A stretch of DNA of 44,701 bases from Diplocarpon mali (Eukaryota; Ascomycota; Leotiomycetes; Helotiales; Drepanopezizaceae): assembly GCA_024741835.1 (NCBI GenBank), contig JAENRP010000350.1:1-44701 (forward strand), in the 5' to 3' direction. This document shows positions 10,520-23,249 of this stretch, in pieces (positions within the stretch are counted from its first letter, which is position 1; the number at the start of each line of letters is the position of its first letter). The notes beneath the pieces were generated by a model. That model had not been told where the DNA came from. It was given only the letters and a program-made list of their open reading frames with translations, and searched no databases. The position numbers and the translations under genes are program-made.

Positions 10520-11995
10520 TATCCTTTAATTAGGCAATGCTCTTAGAATCGCTTAGCTATATAGATAAAATAAAAGAAAGAATAGTAGTTATAAGGAAAA
10601 GAGGCTTTATCTTACGTATTATTCCTTTAAAGGTTATTCCTTTTAAAATAAGAAGGGTTGCTATAGGTAATAAGCGCGCTTAAGAATCTTTGCGATTCTA
10701 TGCTAATGCTCTATTAGGCTTTCTATAGAGTATTTCTATCGCAGAGGTTCTCCTTCCTTTCTTTTAAAAATAACCCTCCTTTATTATTTAAAAATATCGT
10801 CTTTATATTAATAATTTTTAAATATAAAAGGAACTCCCGCTTATTATAGCCCTAGCTGCCCTCGCAAAGTAAGACCTTTAGAGTCCCTATACCCTATGTT
10901 ATACTAACTTTACGCTAGGTCGCTAGCGCTCCTTTAGGAGCTGCAATCCTAGCGCGATCGTCCTAGCGCCTGCTAGGCAATAAGCCGCCGCTGCTATTGC
11001 CTCTGCTGCTACTGCCGCTACCTAAGAGCCCTGCCCCTACTGCGCGCTGTATGCTTAAGCCTATAATAGAGCGCAATAATGCGTATATGCGTTATATCGC
11101 ACGCAAGAGTACCGGCAATCTCGATTATTAGTACTTTAATAGCACCTTTGGTATGCGTTGCGTTTATTATATAATACTAAGCAATAGCTACTAGCAGGCC
11201 AGCGGACCTCTCCTTGCCTTTTAAGAGGCTATTGTATCGGCCTGCGCCTATAGCGCCTCTAAGGAGGAGGTAGTACTACTACTTAATATAATAAAGGGTG
11301 CGCTTTAAAGCTTCTATAGTACGTTTATTAAGTCTTATTAAGTTTTAAGCTGATTTTAAAAGATAGAAGCGATTGGACCCTAGTGCTAAGAGGACCTGCT
11401 ACTCCTGCGAGTAGTAGTATTGCTGCCTCCTCTGCTTTTAATATACTGTTCCTATTTGCTCCTAAGCCCTTTGGCTTAGACCCGTTTGCCTTTGCTATTG
11501 CTGCTGCTGCTCTTATCCTATTTGCTGCTGCTATTGCAGCCGCTACTATAGTATCTCCCTTTGTCTCTCTTATCCTTACTCCTGCTATTGCCGCTTCTGC
11601 TATCGCTGCCGCCCTTGCTATCCTCGCCCCTATTGCCTCTGCTATACCCCTTGCCTTCGCCCCTGCTATTGCTAGTATATTTGCCGGCAGGCCTCTGGCC
11701 GAGGGAGTGCCTTCGGGCCTCTCTTAAGAGGAGATCTATGCAGAGCTTATAGCTATAGCTTCGCGGCTCCTAGCGCTAATTAAGAGGATCTAAGAAAGGG
11801 TTGCGCCTTATAATAGTGGCTTAGGAATATTACCTATCTTATATTTTTAAAAAAGGAGAGCTTTTGCGATACGCTTTATAAGAGAAAATAAATAAATGTG
11901 ACTATAAGAGAGTAAGAGCTTATAAGTATAAGTCTTTTAATAATAAGTAACTACTCGCTAGCAAGTATGAGTTATTAAACGATTATTTAAAAGCT
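10520..11995 (-). other. C1 3' region: GC-rich low-complexity island, possible extra Gln/Arg-rich gene
   Basis: About 1.5 kb separates the RNase H stop from the 3' LTR, much more than a normal copia 3' UTR. Between about 10900 and 11740 the DNA is markedly richer in GC, with GCTGCTATTGC-like words. On the minus strand one frame (about 11740 down to 10840) would give a Gln/Arg-rich stretch, a ~110-residue ordinary-looking segment and a second Gln/Arg run, with only TAA/TAG breaks. The plus strand also has an unbroken Ala/Leu-rich frame (11383-11727), but repetitive GCT/CAG DNA opens several frames at once. I cannot decide which, if any, was coding. It also contains tttattattta (10780), a word shared with the E elements. 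Confidence 0.4.
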
Positions 11996-14900
11996 TTAGA
12001 GGTTTAATAAATGAATAAAGCTCTTAAACTTCTAGCAGTTTAGGTTCTTAATAAGCCTATCTGCGTATATTTCCCTAATAAGGAGGTAGATTATTTAAAA
12101 GCTTCCTCTTTAATACTTTTAGCAGATCTATATATTACTAATTTTAATATATTAAAGGCTTATCTTGATCTTCTTATTTTTTATAATAATTAGCCGAATC
12201 GTTTATTAGTTATTGCAATATATATTCCATTTAAAGAGGGAGTTTATACGAATCTCCTTAAAAAGGCGTTTTATAGCTATTATCTCCTTTATAATAGAAA
12301 CTATACTATAGAGTTCTACTTTAGTAGAAGAGAGCGTGATAATCGCTTAGTGATTCGCTTTTTAAATAATCGGTCCTTTAAATAGGAAGAAGACGTATCC
12401 TTAAGAGGATCTGCAGGTCTCTCGGTCATCTTTAAAAGAAGCATCTAAAGACGCGACCAATTGGTATTCCTTAGCCTTAAAGTTATAAGCAATTCCTAAG
12501 AAGCGTATATTATATAGGTATTGAAGCGTCTAGTCCGCAGCTAAAAGGTGCTTAAAGCTTAGATTAGTTAGAAAGAAAGACAATTAGAAGGCTGCGAATG
12601 CAATGTCTAGGCGTATTATAATCGCTATATAGAGAATAGAGCCTATTTTCTCTTAGTACTCCTTTACCTTTTTTAAGGAAGCTTGCCTTAAGTTTTTAAT
12701 AAACTCCTTCTTTAGTAGTAAAGTACTAAGCACTCTCCTTATATTAGCTCTGAACTTTTAAGCGATCTTCTTAATATAGGTATTATAAACTAAGGAGATC
12801 CTCTTTGCCTTCCTATTTCGAATAATCCTTACTTTAAGGAATTAGGAGATATCTCTTATAATAGTAAGCTTATACGCCTTCTTTAGGTCTTTAATTAGAT
12901 AAGTCGCTTAATCTAGGTTAGACGCCTTATATAATACTTAAATATCGTTAATATAAAATGCTATAAAGACTATGCGATCCTTTATTATGAAAATACAAGG
13001 CTCCTTGCCTAGTAGCTTAAGTTAAAGGCCCTTAAGCGTTCTTGCGAAGTTCCTATACTATAGTGCTAAAGAGTCTTTTAACTTATAGAGCGCGCGGTTT
13101 AGTTCTACTACTATACTAGGGCGCTTAAAGCCATTTAATAGGAAGTATATGACTAGAGTACTCCTTAGGTCTTTAGGAGCGTTGACAAATGCATTAATAA
13201 TATCGAACTGCTTTACTTTTATATTAAAGTACGCGGCAAGCGCTATTAGTACCTTAAAAGACCTTACTATAAGCGTGGCTGCGTAGGTTAAGAAAATTGA
13301 AGCTTTATCTTAAAGATCTCCTTGCATAACTAGCTATAATCGGCACTTTAAAAGCTTGCTTAAGCTATTGACCTTATAAGTAAAAACCCATTTTAATAGT
13401 ATTAGTAGAGGCTTTGAATAATCCTTTTATATAATTCTTTAGCAACTCTGAGATTTTAAATTCCTAATCTCCTAGCGCCCTCCTTCCTTAAATCGTTTGC
13501 TAAAAGGGTGCTTCTCTAAGTCCTACTATCCTTTTAAAGGCTTTAGTAAAGAGCCTTAGTACTATAGGCGGTTAAGAGACTACGCTCTATCCTTTACCTA
13601 ATTATTAATTGCAACTTTAATAACTATATAAACTATTAAATAGTCCTTCCTATCCTCCCTTATTTATTCATTTGCTTAAAAGGTTGATACAAACTCTTAT
13701 ATATATAAGGAGCGGGGTAAATTAATATTACTTTAAAAGAGTATATGCTCTAAAGCGGTAGCGTACACTTTTAAAGTCTCCTATTGCTTAATGCTTAAGC
13801 GTCTTATCCTCTTTTACTTAAGAAGAGGGAGTTCCTCTTTGCGCTTTTCTTTATAAGTCTCCTTTTCTATTTTTATTATTGCTAAAGGTTCCTTTAAGAG
13901 TCTAGGTAGCTCTATCTCTTAAGCCTATAGTCTTTGAGCTAGTATTATAACTTAAGGTATTATATTATTAAGGCCTACTCCTCTTATTAGGTCGCTTCTT
14001 ATAAGACTATTAAAGCTCCTCCTAGATCTTAGCAGTAATGCCTTTAGCCTTTTACTAAAGTTCACTAGGGCCTGCCTTTATAATTAAAGACTTTATCTTA
14101 AAGCCCTTAAGCTATCTCTATTCTTATATAGAATAGCAGTTAAAGATCTGCCGATCGCCTTATAGAACTTATCTTTAAAGACTCCCTTAAAGTCGTCTAT
14201 AGTTCCTTCTTTAATAGGGCCTCTATAGGGAATTATTACCTTTAAGCTTTAGTCGCCATTTGCCTTTTTAAAGACTAGTAAAGTAGCTTTTAGTTCGCTT
14301 GCTTCTACCCCTGAGTTTTTAAGCAGGTCTCTTAGAGAATTTAGATTTAAGTTAAGGCCTTTTATATTATTAGTTAGAGGCTATAGAGCAGTATCGGTTT
14401 ATAATATAGGCTCTTTTTATACGGCGGCTTCTTTTGCAGCGATTGCGTTCGGCCTTGCGATAAGCTTCGATTCTTTAAAAATGCCTTCGAACTTAGTATT
14501 CTAAGCTCTTTCTCCTTCTCTAATCAATTAGAGGGTTATCTTAAATTCCTAGCGCGATATAGGGTTTACGCGCTCTGCTTCTAGACTATAGAAGAGAGAC
14601 TTATCGAATTCGATATTATAAGTTATTATTACTCGCTAGAGTATAAGAACCCAGATTCTATAAATATTAGAGGTAATATATTTAATTAAGTAACTTAAGT
14701 GCCCTTATAGTTTAATTTTAAAGGTTCGGCGGTCCCTTCCTGCCTCCCTTTTCCTAATTAAAGGGTATATGCAAGCGCTATATATATAAATGCGACTTTA
14801 GTTAGGCTTTAAGCTTGCTATTATCTACTTAATAAGTAGCGGCTTATAGAATTGAAAATACTACTTAAACTAATTATAAAGAGCCTTGCTTAATGAGATT

Positions 14901-17509
14901 ATCTTCTTCTTAGTAAGTAGGGAGATATTATAAAGGTATATAATAGCCTTTATAACCTTTGGCCAAAGGCTTACTAAAAGCCTAGCGTAGATTCTTATTT
15001 TAATAAAGCGCTTAATCAATTCCCTTTTTACTTGCTCTGTGCCTCTATTAAGTTGATATATATAGGCGGAAGTAAGCTTTAAATCAATTCCCTCCTCTTT
15101 TACCTATCTCTAGTACTTTATAAGAGAGTCTTCCCTTAGGGAGATTACTAAAGTATTATTATCTTACCTGATTTTGCAAATAGAAAGCCTATATTAGTGT
15201 TTCACTTATACTTTAAAGGCCTAGAGGACTTCTATAATTATATCTCTGCCCTTCGATCTTAATAGAAATGTCTAAAGTATACTACTATACTTATCTTTAA
15301 TTAAAAGAACCTATAAGCAACTATTATATAAATTGTTTAAAAAGTCAAAGAGATCCTAGGAGATCTTAAAGAAGGGCCTTAAAGATCGATTCTTAAAGGT
15401 AGCGTAAGAAATAACTTGCCTAGCAGACGCTACTACGTATATAGGGCACTTTAGCCTCTATATTCCCTTGATCTTCACTCCCTTAGCATACTTAACTAGC
15501 GCTTAAAGAGCCTTTGCGCCTAGGTGGTCAGCGCAAAAGTGCTAAGTATATACGTTGTTATCCCGTACCTTAATAGGTGCATAGCTAGACTAAAACCTAT
15601 TATAAAGCGTTGTCTTAGCTATAAGGAATGCTATTAAAGTAAAGAAGTTATATTAAAGCATATTTGAAAGATTTAAATAATTGATAGGCTTATATTTAAA
15701 GAAAATGAGATTATGGCAACGCTTTAACTAAGCTCGCTTTATAGAATCTCTAATACTCCTAAAGCGTAAAGTGAGGTCTACTCTAGAGTATTAAAAACCC
15801 TTGTTTGCAAGGAGCCTCTTTAAGATAATATTAGTAGTAAACTCCTTTATAATAGCAATATTATATAGTATTATCCTTATAAGAGAGCCGTTATACTATA
15901 AAAAAGAGTCTGCTATATATCTATTACCTCTCCTAATGATTAGGAGTCTTAAAGTACCTACTTTAATATATTGCTGCGAGTCGCCAAAAGGCTTAAAGGT
16001 GCCTATAATAAGTAAATCCTTCGAATTAATAATATAAGTAGCTACGCAATTATTAAAGAGCGTACTTAAGGAGAGCAGATAGCATTTTAGCTTAAAGAGG
16101 TAGTAGATATTAAACGATTCTTTAAAAGCGTCAAAGGCAAAGGGATCTATTATTATAAAGACTAATAAGTTCTCCCTTTTATTACCTAAACTGTCCTCCC
16201 TAAAGGCTAAAGCCTTTCCTTTGAATTTATCAATTGCTATTACTATAATATCATTCTCCTTAAGCTATGCTCGAAGACCCTTGAACTAGTCTTTTGCGTT
16301 TAACGCCTTTTGTATTCGTAAGACCTCCTCTCGCAAGGGGAGAACCTTTATATTTTCCTTGTGCCTATCTATAGCATATAATAGTTTCCGATAGTCCTAG
16401 GGCTTCTAATAGTGATTTTTAAAGCCTTTATAAGGGCACTTAGGCCTAATCTCCCTTTTAAAGCTTATAGAGCGATTTTAGGAGCTGCTTGCTAAAGCTT
16501 GCGAAGGGGTTTCGGCATCTAAGAGAGACTCTTAAGTAGTAAAAACTGCTAGCCCTTTATTATCGATCGCTCTATTAGATTCAATGCTTACTAGGGCGCG
16601 GCTTAGCTGCATTAGGTCGTACTTATATAGGGTTCCCATTTGCTTATTAGTAATGATTTCCTCCTTTAGGCGAGTCGCTTAACTCAGATTGATCTTTACT
16701 ATAACTAAGTCTAAAAAATCAATAACTCTTAGTCTCCTTTTAATCTTAAGGAGATTGTATTATTCTATTAAGCAGTACGCCTCCTACTACTCCCAGATCT
16801 ACTATTAAGTATTAGTTCTCCTAGTTTTGCCTTAGTATAATATATCGCAGTACTAGAGCCTTGTCTAAGACTAAATAGCCTTATCGGAAGGCGTAATATC
16901 ACGCTTTAAAATAGATACTAAGCCTTAGAGTAAGAGTTGCTAGTTTACTAAATTAATATATAGGTCGTTAGCAATAGTTCCACTTATAGGAGTATCTCTA
17001 TTAAGTATTAAGAAGGAGAGCTTCTTAGCTTAGATTTATACTTAAGCTATTGCAGAAGCTAAGAGCGTTCTATCAACGGTCTTAGAGACCTATTCTAAGA
17101 GTAGCTTATAGTATTTGTATTAGGTCTTCTAAGTCTCCTTGCGTATATAGTGCTCCTTTATTAGAATTTCATATTTATCCTTAATATCTTTATAAGAAGC
17201 CTATAGAAGAGGAGCTTTTAACAGGTCTCCTAGGGGAAAGCAGGCGTAAATCTATTTAAATAGAGTCGCTATATACTCTTTATACAACCTCGCGTATGCT
17301 ATGCAAAGGTTAGCCGTTTCCAATTCCTTAAGCTCCTATATAGAGGGAGCTTAAGGCTTAGTCTTTATAATTGACTTAAATAGGAGTCTCGGATTGGCAA
17401 AAATAGTGATATTATAAAGCTTAGCAAAGAATATATATTTATTAAACTACTTTACTTAAAAGGCAGAGGTATTAAGGTAAGGCTTAGAGATGCTTAAAGA
17501 GTCAGATAT
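11996..17509 (-). pseudogene. gag-pol of C1 (Ty1/copia)
   Basis: Reading right to left, gag starts at an ATA (RIP-altered ATG) at 17509-17507, followed by SDSLSISKPY; the gag part extends to about 16300, and no clean CCHC knuckle is visible. The gag-pre-integrase region is near 15350-15560 (HLGAKAL and a CPI/CVVAS-like Cys motif). The integrase core lies about 14800-15350, with its last block reading LNRGTEQVKREL then LWPKVIKA. Reverse transcriptase lies about 12900-13900, with YIND for YVDD at 12944-12955. RNase H has its Asp-Ala-Ser-Phe at about 12450 and the closing motif ADRL-KNL near 12060, stopping at TAA 11996-11998. Frames are kept; the stops are RIP-type. Confidence 0.8.
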
Positions 17510-17714
17510 ATTAAATAGAGTTTAGTGAAAAAGGTTAAGTATATAAATGAAGTTTGCAAATAAGGTTCGATCGGAAATTAGAGATTTATTAATTGAAAAT
17601 AAAGGTCCTTTAAGTCGTTATAAATACTCGAAAAGTCGGTCAGGAGCTTAAAGGGCCCTTTAGCCGGTTGCATATAAAGAAAAAGCATATTAAAATGCTT
17701 ATAAGGCTTATAAC
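17510..17714 (-). other. C1 leader and primer-binding site
   Basis: Between the 5' LTR and gag. Read on the minus strand, the first bases after the LTR are gttataagccttataagc, the usual place of a copia primer-binding site; the TTAT(A/G)AGCC core also starts the C2 internal region (41258). Confidence 0.55.
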
Positions 17715-17912
17715 TATAGTGCGGTCGGCTAAAGGGCCTTCATTAGGTCGCTTAAGAGGCTTGCTAATATAAATGAAGATAATTGATTATATTATTATCT
17801 AATATATATATAGTAAGGAGACTTCAGAAAGAAAAGGGGAAGTCTATGACTCAGCAGGAGTCACGTAGAGGGTCTCTAGAATAAGTAGAGACTCCGCCCA
17901 TTCTGCACGACA
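17715..17912 (-). repeat. 5' LTR of C1 (198 bp)
   Basis: Starts tatagtgcgg and ends ctgcacgaca on the plus strand. It retains the CA end and is less mutated than the 3' LTR. Confidence 0.9.
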
Positions 17913-17917
17913 GAATT
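17913..17917. repeat. Target-site duplication of C1, right
   Basis: GAATT, matching 10317-10321. Confidence 0.85.
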
Positions 17918-19266
17918 TTAAAACTAGACCTAACTTGCCTTTTGCTAAAATGATTTTAGAAACTGCTATTAAATAAACTGCCTAAACGCTTAGCGCAGCC
18001 TCTTTAGAGTTTTCAGAATCTTTAAAGGACTTTCCTTTAGCTAAATAACCCATTTTGGCTTAACCTTTAAGAAGGATGGATCATTTAATAGCTACCTTAG
18101 CTAATTTGCAATTTGAAATTAAGGAATTGCGCGCTTGCTTAAACTCCTTCTTTAATAACTTAAAGGAGCTAGTTCTTGACTTCTTTATATTTATATATAA
18201 CTGTTTTAAAAACGATAATATAAGGGAAGACCCTATTCCTACTACTTTAAAGACAATTAGAAAAGCCGTTAGATAGATTTAATAGCTTATCTTAAACGAG
18301 TTCGCTCTTATAGATATTATTTAATTCTTTAATAATTATAAAAGTTAAGAACCTAGTCTTTCAAATGCTAAGCGAGACTATTTTATCTTGCGAGAAAGAG
18401 AATGCGAAGAGGAATCTATTAATTAGGATATTTATAATTATAGCAATGTGCCTTAATTGGTCATTTTCAACCTTAAGCTTAAAGAATAATATAATATTCA
18501 AGTATCCTTTATAATAAAAACTCGCTTTTAATAGTATCTTTTTAGTATAGGAATCAAAGGGAGAAGACTTTGCGACCTTTATATTCGCTCTCTTTCAGTT
18601 TACTATAGTCTTAATTATAAAGGAATTAATATTAACGAAACTATTGAATACCTCGAACTTCTTTATATAGTAGAAAATATCGATCTTTTTCTAATCTATC
18701 TTAATAATCAATTCTTTATCTTTTTAAAGATACGCAAATCTAACCTATTAATAATAGAAGCATCTTTAAATACTATAAAATTCAAGGCTGATCCCGAAGC
18801 CTTAAAAGCGTTAGAGCTGATTAAATAGAACAATTCCTTCTTATCGATATTATTAAGCAATAAATAGTAAGAGGAAATAGAGGAAGAAGGGTCAATTGTA
18901 ATGCCTAAACCTTTTAGATGCCGCTTCTTAACCGACAATTTTACTATTAATAATAGTACTTTTATAAGTATATTCCTCTCTATTATAAGATAAGAAGTAG
19001 AGATGTATCTTTATCACTTCCGCCCTATAGATAGCGCGACCTTTATACCTTCTTATTTTCTTTATAATATAATATTTAATCTTACTTAATAAGTCCTTCG
19101 AATGTACTATAGACTCTACCTCTTAGCTATAATAGCAAGAAGTAGAGGAACCTATTAGCTTATAGCCTACCTTAAACCTCCTTAATTGATTGGCCTTAGT
19201 CTTTATAATTAAGTCGTTTTAATAAAGAGAGATGTAAGTGCTACTAATAAAGAAATTCCGATTTTC

Positions 19267-19289
19267 ACTCGCGGTTCTAGCTTATAAGT
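19267..19289. repeat. 23-bp palindrome, copy 8 (ORF1 of E1, codon ~738)
   Basis: Arms actcgcggttc and agcttataagt around t. Confidence 0.75.
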
Positions 19290-20151
19290 TAATTTTATTA
19301 AAAAGCAAGTCTTAGATTATCAGATCTTATTAATCGGATAAGGGCCAGCTTTTAGAAGCCTTAATAGGTAGGTCGGCTCTTAGTTGAATATAAAACTTAC
19401 TCTATTTATAAAGAAGATAAGTCGATAGACTTCTTAAGCACTCGGTTTAGAATCTCAATTAGCTTAAATAATTGTAAAATTAAAGCGAAAGGAGATCTTA
19501 CGACCTATTACTAATAATAGTAATCCAATTATAGTAATAACGAAATAGGAATACCTTCTTAAAATGCTTTCGGACAATTCTTATAAGACTAGTAGTTTTA
19601 TAACCTTTTGTAATAACTATATAACTATCTGCGATAAGAATACTTTAGAAAATAAGACTTAAATCTCCGATCTTATCTTTTTAATCTTTGCTTTAAAGCA
19701 ACCTCTAGTACTTTAATAGATTAATGTAAGTAGAACTACTATACCTTTTAAAGCAGCTTTTTATTTTAAAAACTGTAGCAGCCTCTTTAAAGCTATTATT
19801 AATCGATACTCTTAAATAGATCTATTAGTTATAATTAAAGTATAAGAGTTGTTTCTTTTTAATAAAGACGAATTGAAAATCCACTTTAAAAAATATAATC
19901 AGAAGCTCTTTAACGCCCTTATTAAGGCCTAGATAAACATTATAAATACTAAGTCGCTTCTTTATAGACTTAAGTCTTAAAGATAATGCGATAAAGTAAA
20001 TGCTATTTAAGAGCCTAATATACTAATTGATAAAGGCATTATTATAAGAAGATTCGGAAAAGGGACGAATTAAGACGCTAGTATAGTATTAGATCCTAAT
20101 TTGGAAACCAATCCCCTGTTTTTACCTTTAAGCTTAGAAACGCTAAGACTG

Positions 20152-20174
20152 ACCCGTAAGCCTAGCTTGCAAGC
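20152..20174. repeat. 23-bp palindrome, copy 9 (ORF1 of E1, codon ~1033)
   Basis: Arms acccgtaagcc and agcttgcaagc around t. It is the counterpart of the copy at 834. Confidence 0.7.
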
Positions 20175-20352
20175 AAGGATAGACTCGGCTAGCTTAAGCC
20201 TATAAGATGGTTCAAATAAACCTTGGTCACTAAATCTAGGAGTACTAATAGAAGATCCTTTAAGAGAGGTCCCTAAAGCTAAGAAATCGCCGAGAAATAA
20301 GAACTAACGTAAGAGAAGAAGACTCTAAAGTAATAATAGAACTGACAATTGA

Positions 20353-20922
20353 GTCGACTCGATCTAAAGAATCATAATCTACTCCCTTTGAAAACCATTT
20401 AAAGAGATTGCAAATTAGATATTGAATTTTTTTTTTTAAGATTATTTACTTTCTATATACCTGCACCTCTTTATTCTTAACCTATTATTCCATTCTATAT
20501 ATATTCTTTATTTACTTTACTCTTTATATAATTCATTCTTTGATTATTCCCTTTATATGCAACTTTCTAACGCTTACCTTTAAAATGTCGTCCTTACCTT
20601 TGACAATTGTCATTTACCAATTGTAGGTTCTTATATGCGTCATACCCTACTTTTGTTCCTACTTCTAGCCTCTTTATACCTACTTTTCCTTTATGCACTA
20701 GCGCGGTTCTTATCTTTATAAATAAATCTCTCCTTGCACTATAATCATACTTTTTTTTACCTTTTCTATAACCTTACTAAACCCTAGTACTAGCACCAGC
20801 AGCACTACTACTATTATCTTTCTATTATCAATCTTTTCTAATATAAGCCTCTTATATCGTTAATCTTTTTTAAATAATCATCTCTCTATTTAAAACTACC
20901 CCTCCCTATTAAATAATTCATT
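20353..20922 (+). other. ORF1-ORF2 spacer of E1
   Basis: 570 bp, pyrimidine-rich and without a frame; it matches 1035-1597. It contains the inverted pair gacaattgtc (about 20600) and C/T-rich runs. It is the most likely site of an ORF2 promoter, but no defined element is seen. Confidence 0.55.
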
Positions 20923-21810
20923 ATAGTACTACTAACCATAAGTAAAAAGGCCATACCTAAGAAGAATATATCAGTTATTACCTTAGGCAGCAAGTCCTTA
21001 AGCACTACTAATAATGAACTAATATTAAAGGGAGGATTTTTATAGGATAGCAAGTCACTAAGATCATTAGAAGATATAGTAAGCACTTATAGAACATTAG
21101 GTAAGACAGAATAGCAGGTATTCCTAAATTCATCTATTAAGGTGCTTAACCATAGAATTTCTACTATTAAGGAAGGATTCTTAGGTTTTAATGATTTCTT
21201 AGATAAGGAACTCCAAGGTAAAGGTATTAATTAAGAAAAGTTTTTACAAGAGTATTAAAAGTATGCTAATTTAATTGAATTGTTTTAAAAGAACTAAGAT
21301 AAGAAAAATAAGTGTATGAAAAGATTGATACAATTTATAAACAGCACTTATAGCACACTTTTCCAAACCCACTTTATAACTAATATTACTGTTAATAACG
21401 CCCTATAAGGGCTTAGTAAAATTTTTAAAATATACTAACCTATGGCAAAGGCCATATAGGTTTTAAACTATTTCACTATCTAAGAAGGTATAAAGAAGTT
21501 GCAAGGAAATAATATTTAAGGCAGAAGATTTATTAGATTCTTAAGTACTATCGTATACTCTACTATTTAAACTATAAAAGACAACCCTGCTTAGTATAAT
21601 AATTTTATACTCCTTAATCAAATAGTTCTAAATACGCTTAGCTTATAACAATTATAATGCGGTCTACTTATTATAAAAGAAAAGATGATTTATCTTACTA
21701 AGTATATTATAAACTACTTTAATAATAAAAAGGAAAGATAGGAGTTTATTATCCCTACCGCCGCAAAGCTACTACTACCTATGGCCGAATCAACAAACGA
21801 GCCCGACTTG

Positions 21811-21833
21811 ACTTGTAGGCCTGGCCTACGAGT
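21811..21833. repeat. 23-bp palindrome, copy 10 (ORF2 of E1, codon ~297)
   Basis: Arms acttgtaggcc and ggcctacgagt around t, translated TCRPGLRV. One of the best-preserved copies. Confidence 0.8.
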
Positions 21834-21996
21834 AGAAGAAGCATATAATAAAGAAGTCCCTAAGCATTAGGTGCCTATAATACTTAAAGTTTAAATAAAA
21901 GACTAGCCCGACTACCTATCTTCTAACTTAAACGAGTTTGAATCACTATCCCTAGAAATGCCTTAAATACCTTAAATACTAGTAGTAAATAAATTG

Positions 21997-22019
21997 ACTT
22001 ATAGGCCTAGCCCGCGGGT
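21997..22019. repeat. 23-bp palindrome, copy 11 (ORF2 of E1, codon ~359)
   Basis: Arms acttataggcc and agcccgcgggt around t, translated TYRPSPRV. It is 186 bp (62 codons) after copy 10 and in the same frame. Confidence 0.8.
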
Positions 22020-23226
22020 TAGTATATATAATAATATAGACTTAGAAGATAATCTAATAGATGAAGAGAATAACCCTATCACTAATATATTAGAAATTTT
22101 TAATAAAACTAAGAAGGATATATCTAATATTATATAAACTTTGCCTAAAGACTTGCAAAGGTTTATTTTAAAATTCTATAAGTCAATAATAAAGCATTTG
22201 AGAAAGGAAGGTCGAGGAGAAGTTTTATTAGCGCAAGAGGCAATAGCAAGAGCTATTAAACAGATTATAAAACTGCAATAAGACGAATTCTCTATAGATA
22301 ATATTATACAGTTCTTTATCAACCATAAGAAATCAAAAGGTAACTACTATATGCTTAAGGAGAAGCCAGAAGACGCTATAATAATAATCTCTATAGAATA
22401 TTATTAAGTCCCTCTTAATATTAAAATAATACTATAGTATAATAATAGATTTAGAATTATAATAATATTAGAAATGAAGACACGCTTAAGTAAATTCTTA
22501 ATAGGGATGTTTAAAGACTTCCATTTTAAGAAATTTTATACCCTTTATAAACGATAATATATACTATACTATAGACTAGCATTAATAGGCATTACTAATA
22601 AAGAGGTATTATCTAATATTTATAAATTTTATATTACTCCTGATCTAAAACTATTCTTATTATACCTTAGAAACTATGCAATTGTAGCTACTAATAATAG
22701 AATAGCTAATTAGGTTAAGAAAGATATATTATTAAGTTTCTTTAAGTTCTAAGTGGCACCTAAGGCCTTTAAATTGTTTTATAATATCGCTTGGACCCCC
22801 GCCTAATATAAGACTATATTAACTAATAATACCTTAATATCGCTCTATAGCAAAGGCTTCTTAAATATGCTTAAGCTGCTTAGCTATGCCTTTCTAAGTA
22901 CTATACGCATATATGGCCTTAGCTATTATAGAAAGAATTCATTTTTAACGTTAGCATAAGAGGAATTGGAAATGTACTAGTATTATTTTCAGAATTCTAA
23001 TAAAAAACTTTCGCCCCCTTCCGCATTTCTCTATAATATAACGCATAGCCTAATATAACAGACTTTAAGAATGTACTATAGGCTGTATCTTAATATACTA
23101 TTAACTTATTATAAGTCTTTATATAAGTTAGTAATATATCCCAAGCTTATATAGTTTATAAGCATTAACTACTATTTAAGAATTATTGCTATTAAGATTA
23201 ACGCTAACTTGCGATTTATTAAATCG

Positions 23227-23249
23227 ACTCCTAGGCCTGGCTCGTAGGT
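23227..23249. repeat. 23-bp palindrome, copy 12 (ORF2 of E1, codon ~769)
   Basis: Arms actcctaggcc and ggctcgtaggt around t, in the opposite half-site order to copy 10; reads TPRPG in frame. Confidence 0.8.

Larger units (their letters stand above)
10322..17912 (-). mobile_element. Element C1: Ty1/copia LTR retrotransposon inserted in ORF1 of E1
   Basis: A 7591-bp element with 198-bp LTRs and a 5-bp duplication, GAATT. Coding is on the minus strand: gag at the right, then integrase, reverse transcriptase and RNase H toward the left, the copia order. The minus-strand 3' side carries an extra ~1.5 kb of GC-richer DNA before the LTR. It has no copy of the 23-bp palindrome. A second, truncated copy of the family is at 36069-37159. 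Confidence 0.9.
17918..20352 (+). pseudogene. ORF1 of E1, segment 2 (codons 288-1098)
   Basis: Continues the frame of 9460-10321 after the C1 insertion and ends at TGA (20350-20352), the only clear non-RIP stop; the E2 copy has the same TGA. A stretch free of stops starts at an internal ATG (18076). Around codon 683 (19099-19125) RMYYRLYL aligns with the same motif at codon 717 of ORF2, and FLYNI precedes both. Palindromes at codons ~738 and ~1033 match positions ~769 and ~1043 in ORF2. The C-terminus is strongly basic (RKRRR). No nuclease, polymerase, helicase, recombinase or envelope motif is evident. Function unknown; a retroelement accessory or env-position protein is a guess from location only. 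Confidence 0.75.

Noticed and set aside
11383..11727. Unbroken plus-strand Ala/Leu-rich frame, and a second frame at 11561-11752
   Set aside because: It lies antisense to C1, in GCT/CAG-like repetitive DNA that opens several frames at once; composition is driven by the repeat and there is no recognisable protein feature.
11740..12420. Plus-strand frame that looked like a separate gene antisense to C1
   Set aside because: The minus strand over most of the same span is readable copia RNase H (Asp-Ala-Ser start, ADRL-KNL end), so the plus frame is a shadow.
15801..16037. Plus-strand open frame of 78 codons
   Set aside because: Shadow of the C1 polyprotein on the minus strand; no domain and no conservation seen.
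18708..18938. Minus-strand open frame in ORF1
   Set aside because: ORF1 is coding on the plus strand with a continuous frame; the minus frame is a shadow. The same applies to the minus frames at 20886-21086, 24027-24224 and 25903-26088, antisense to ORF2.
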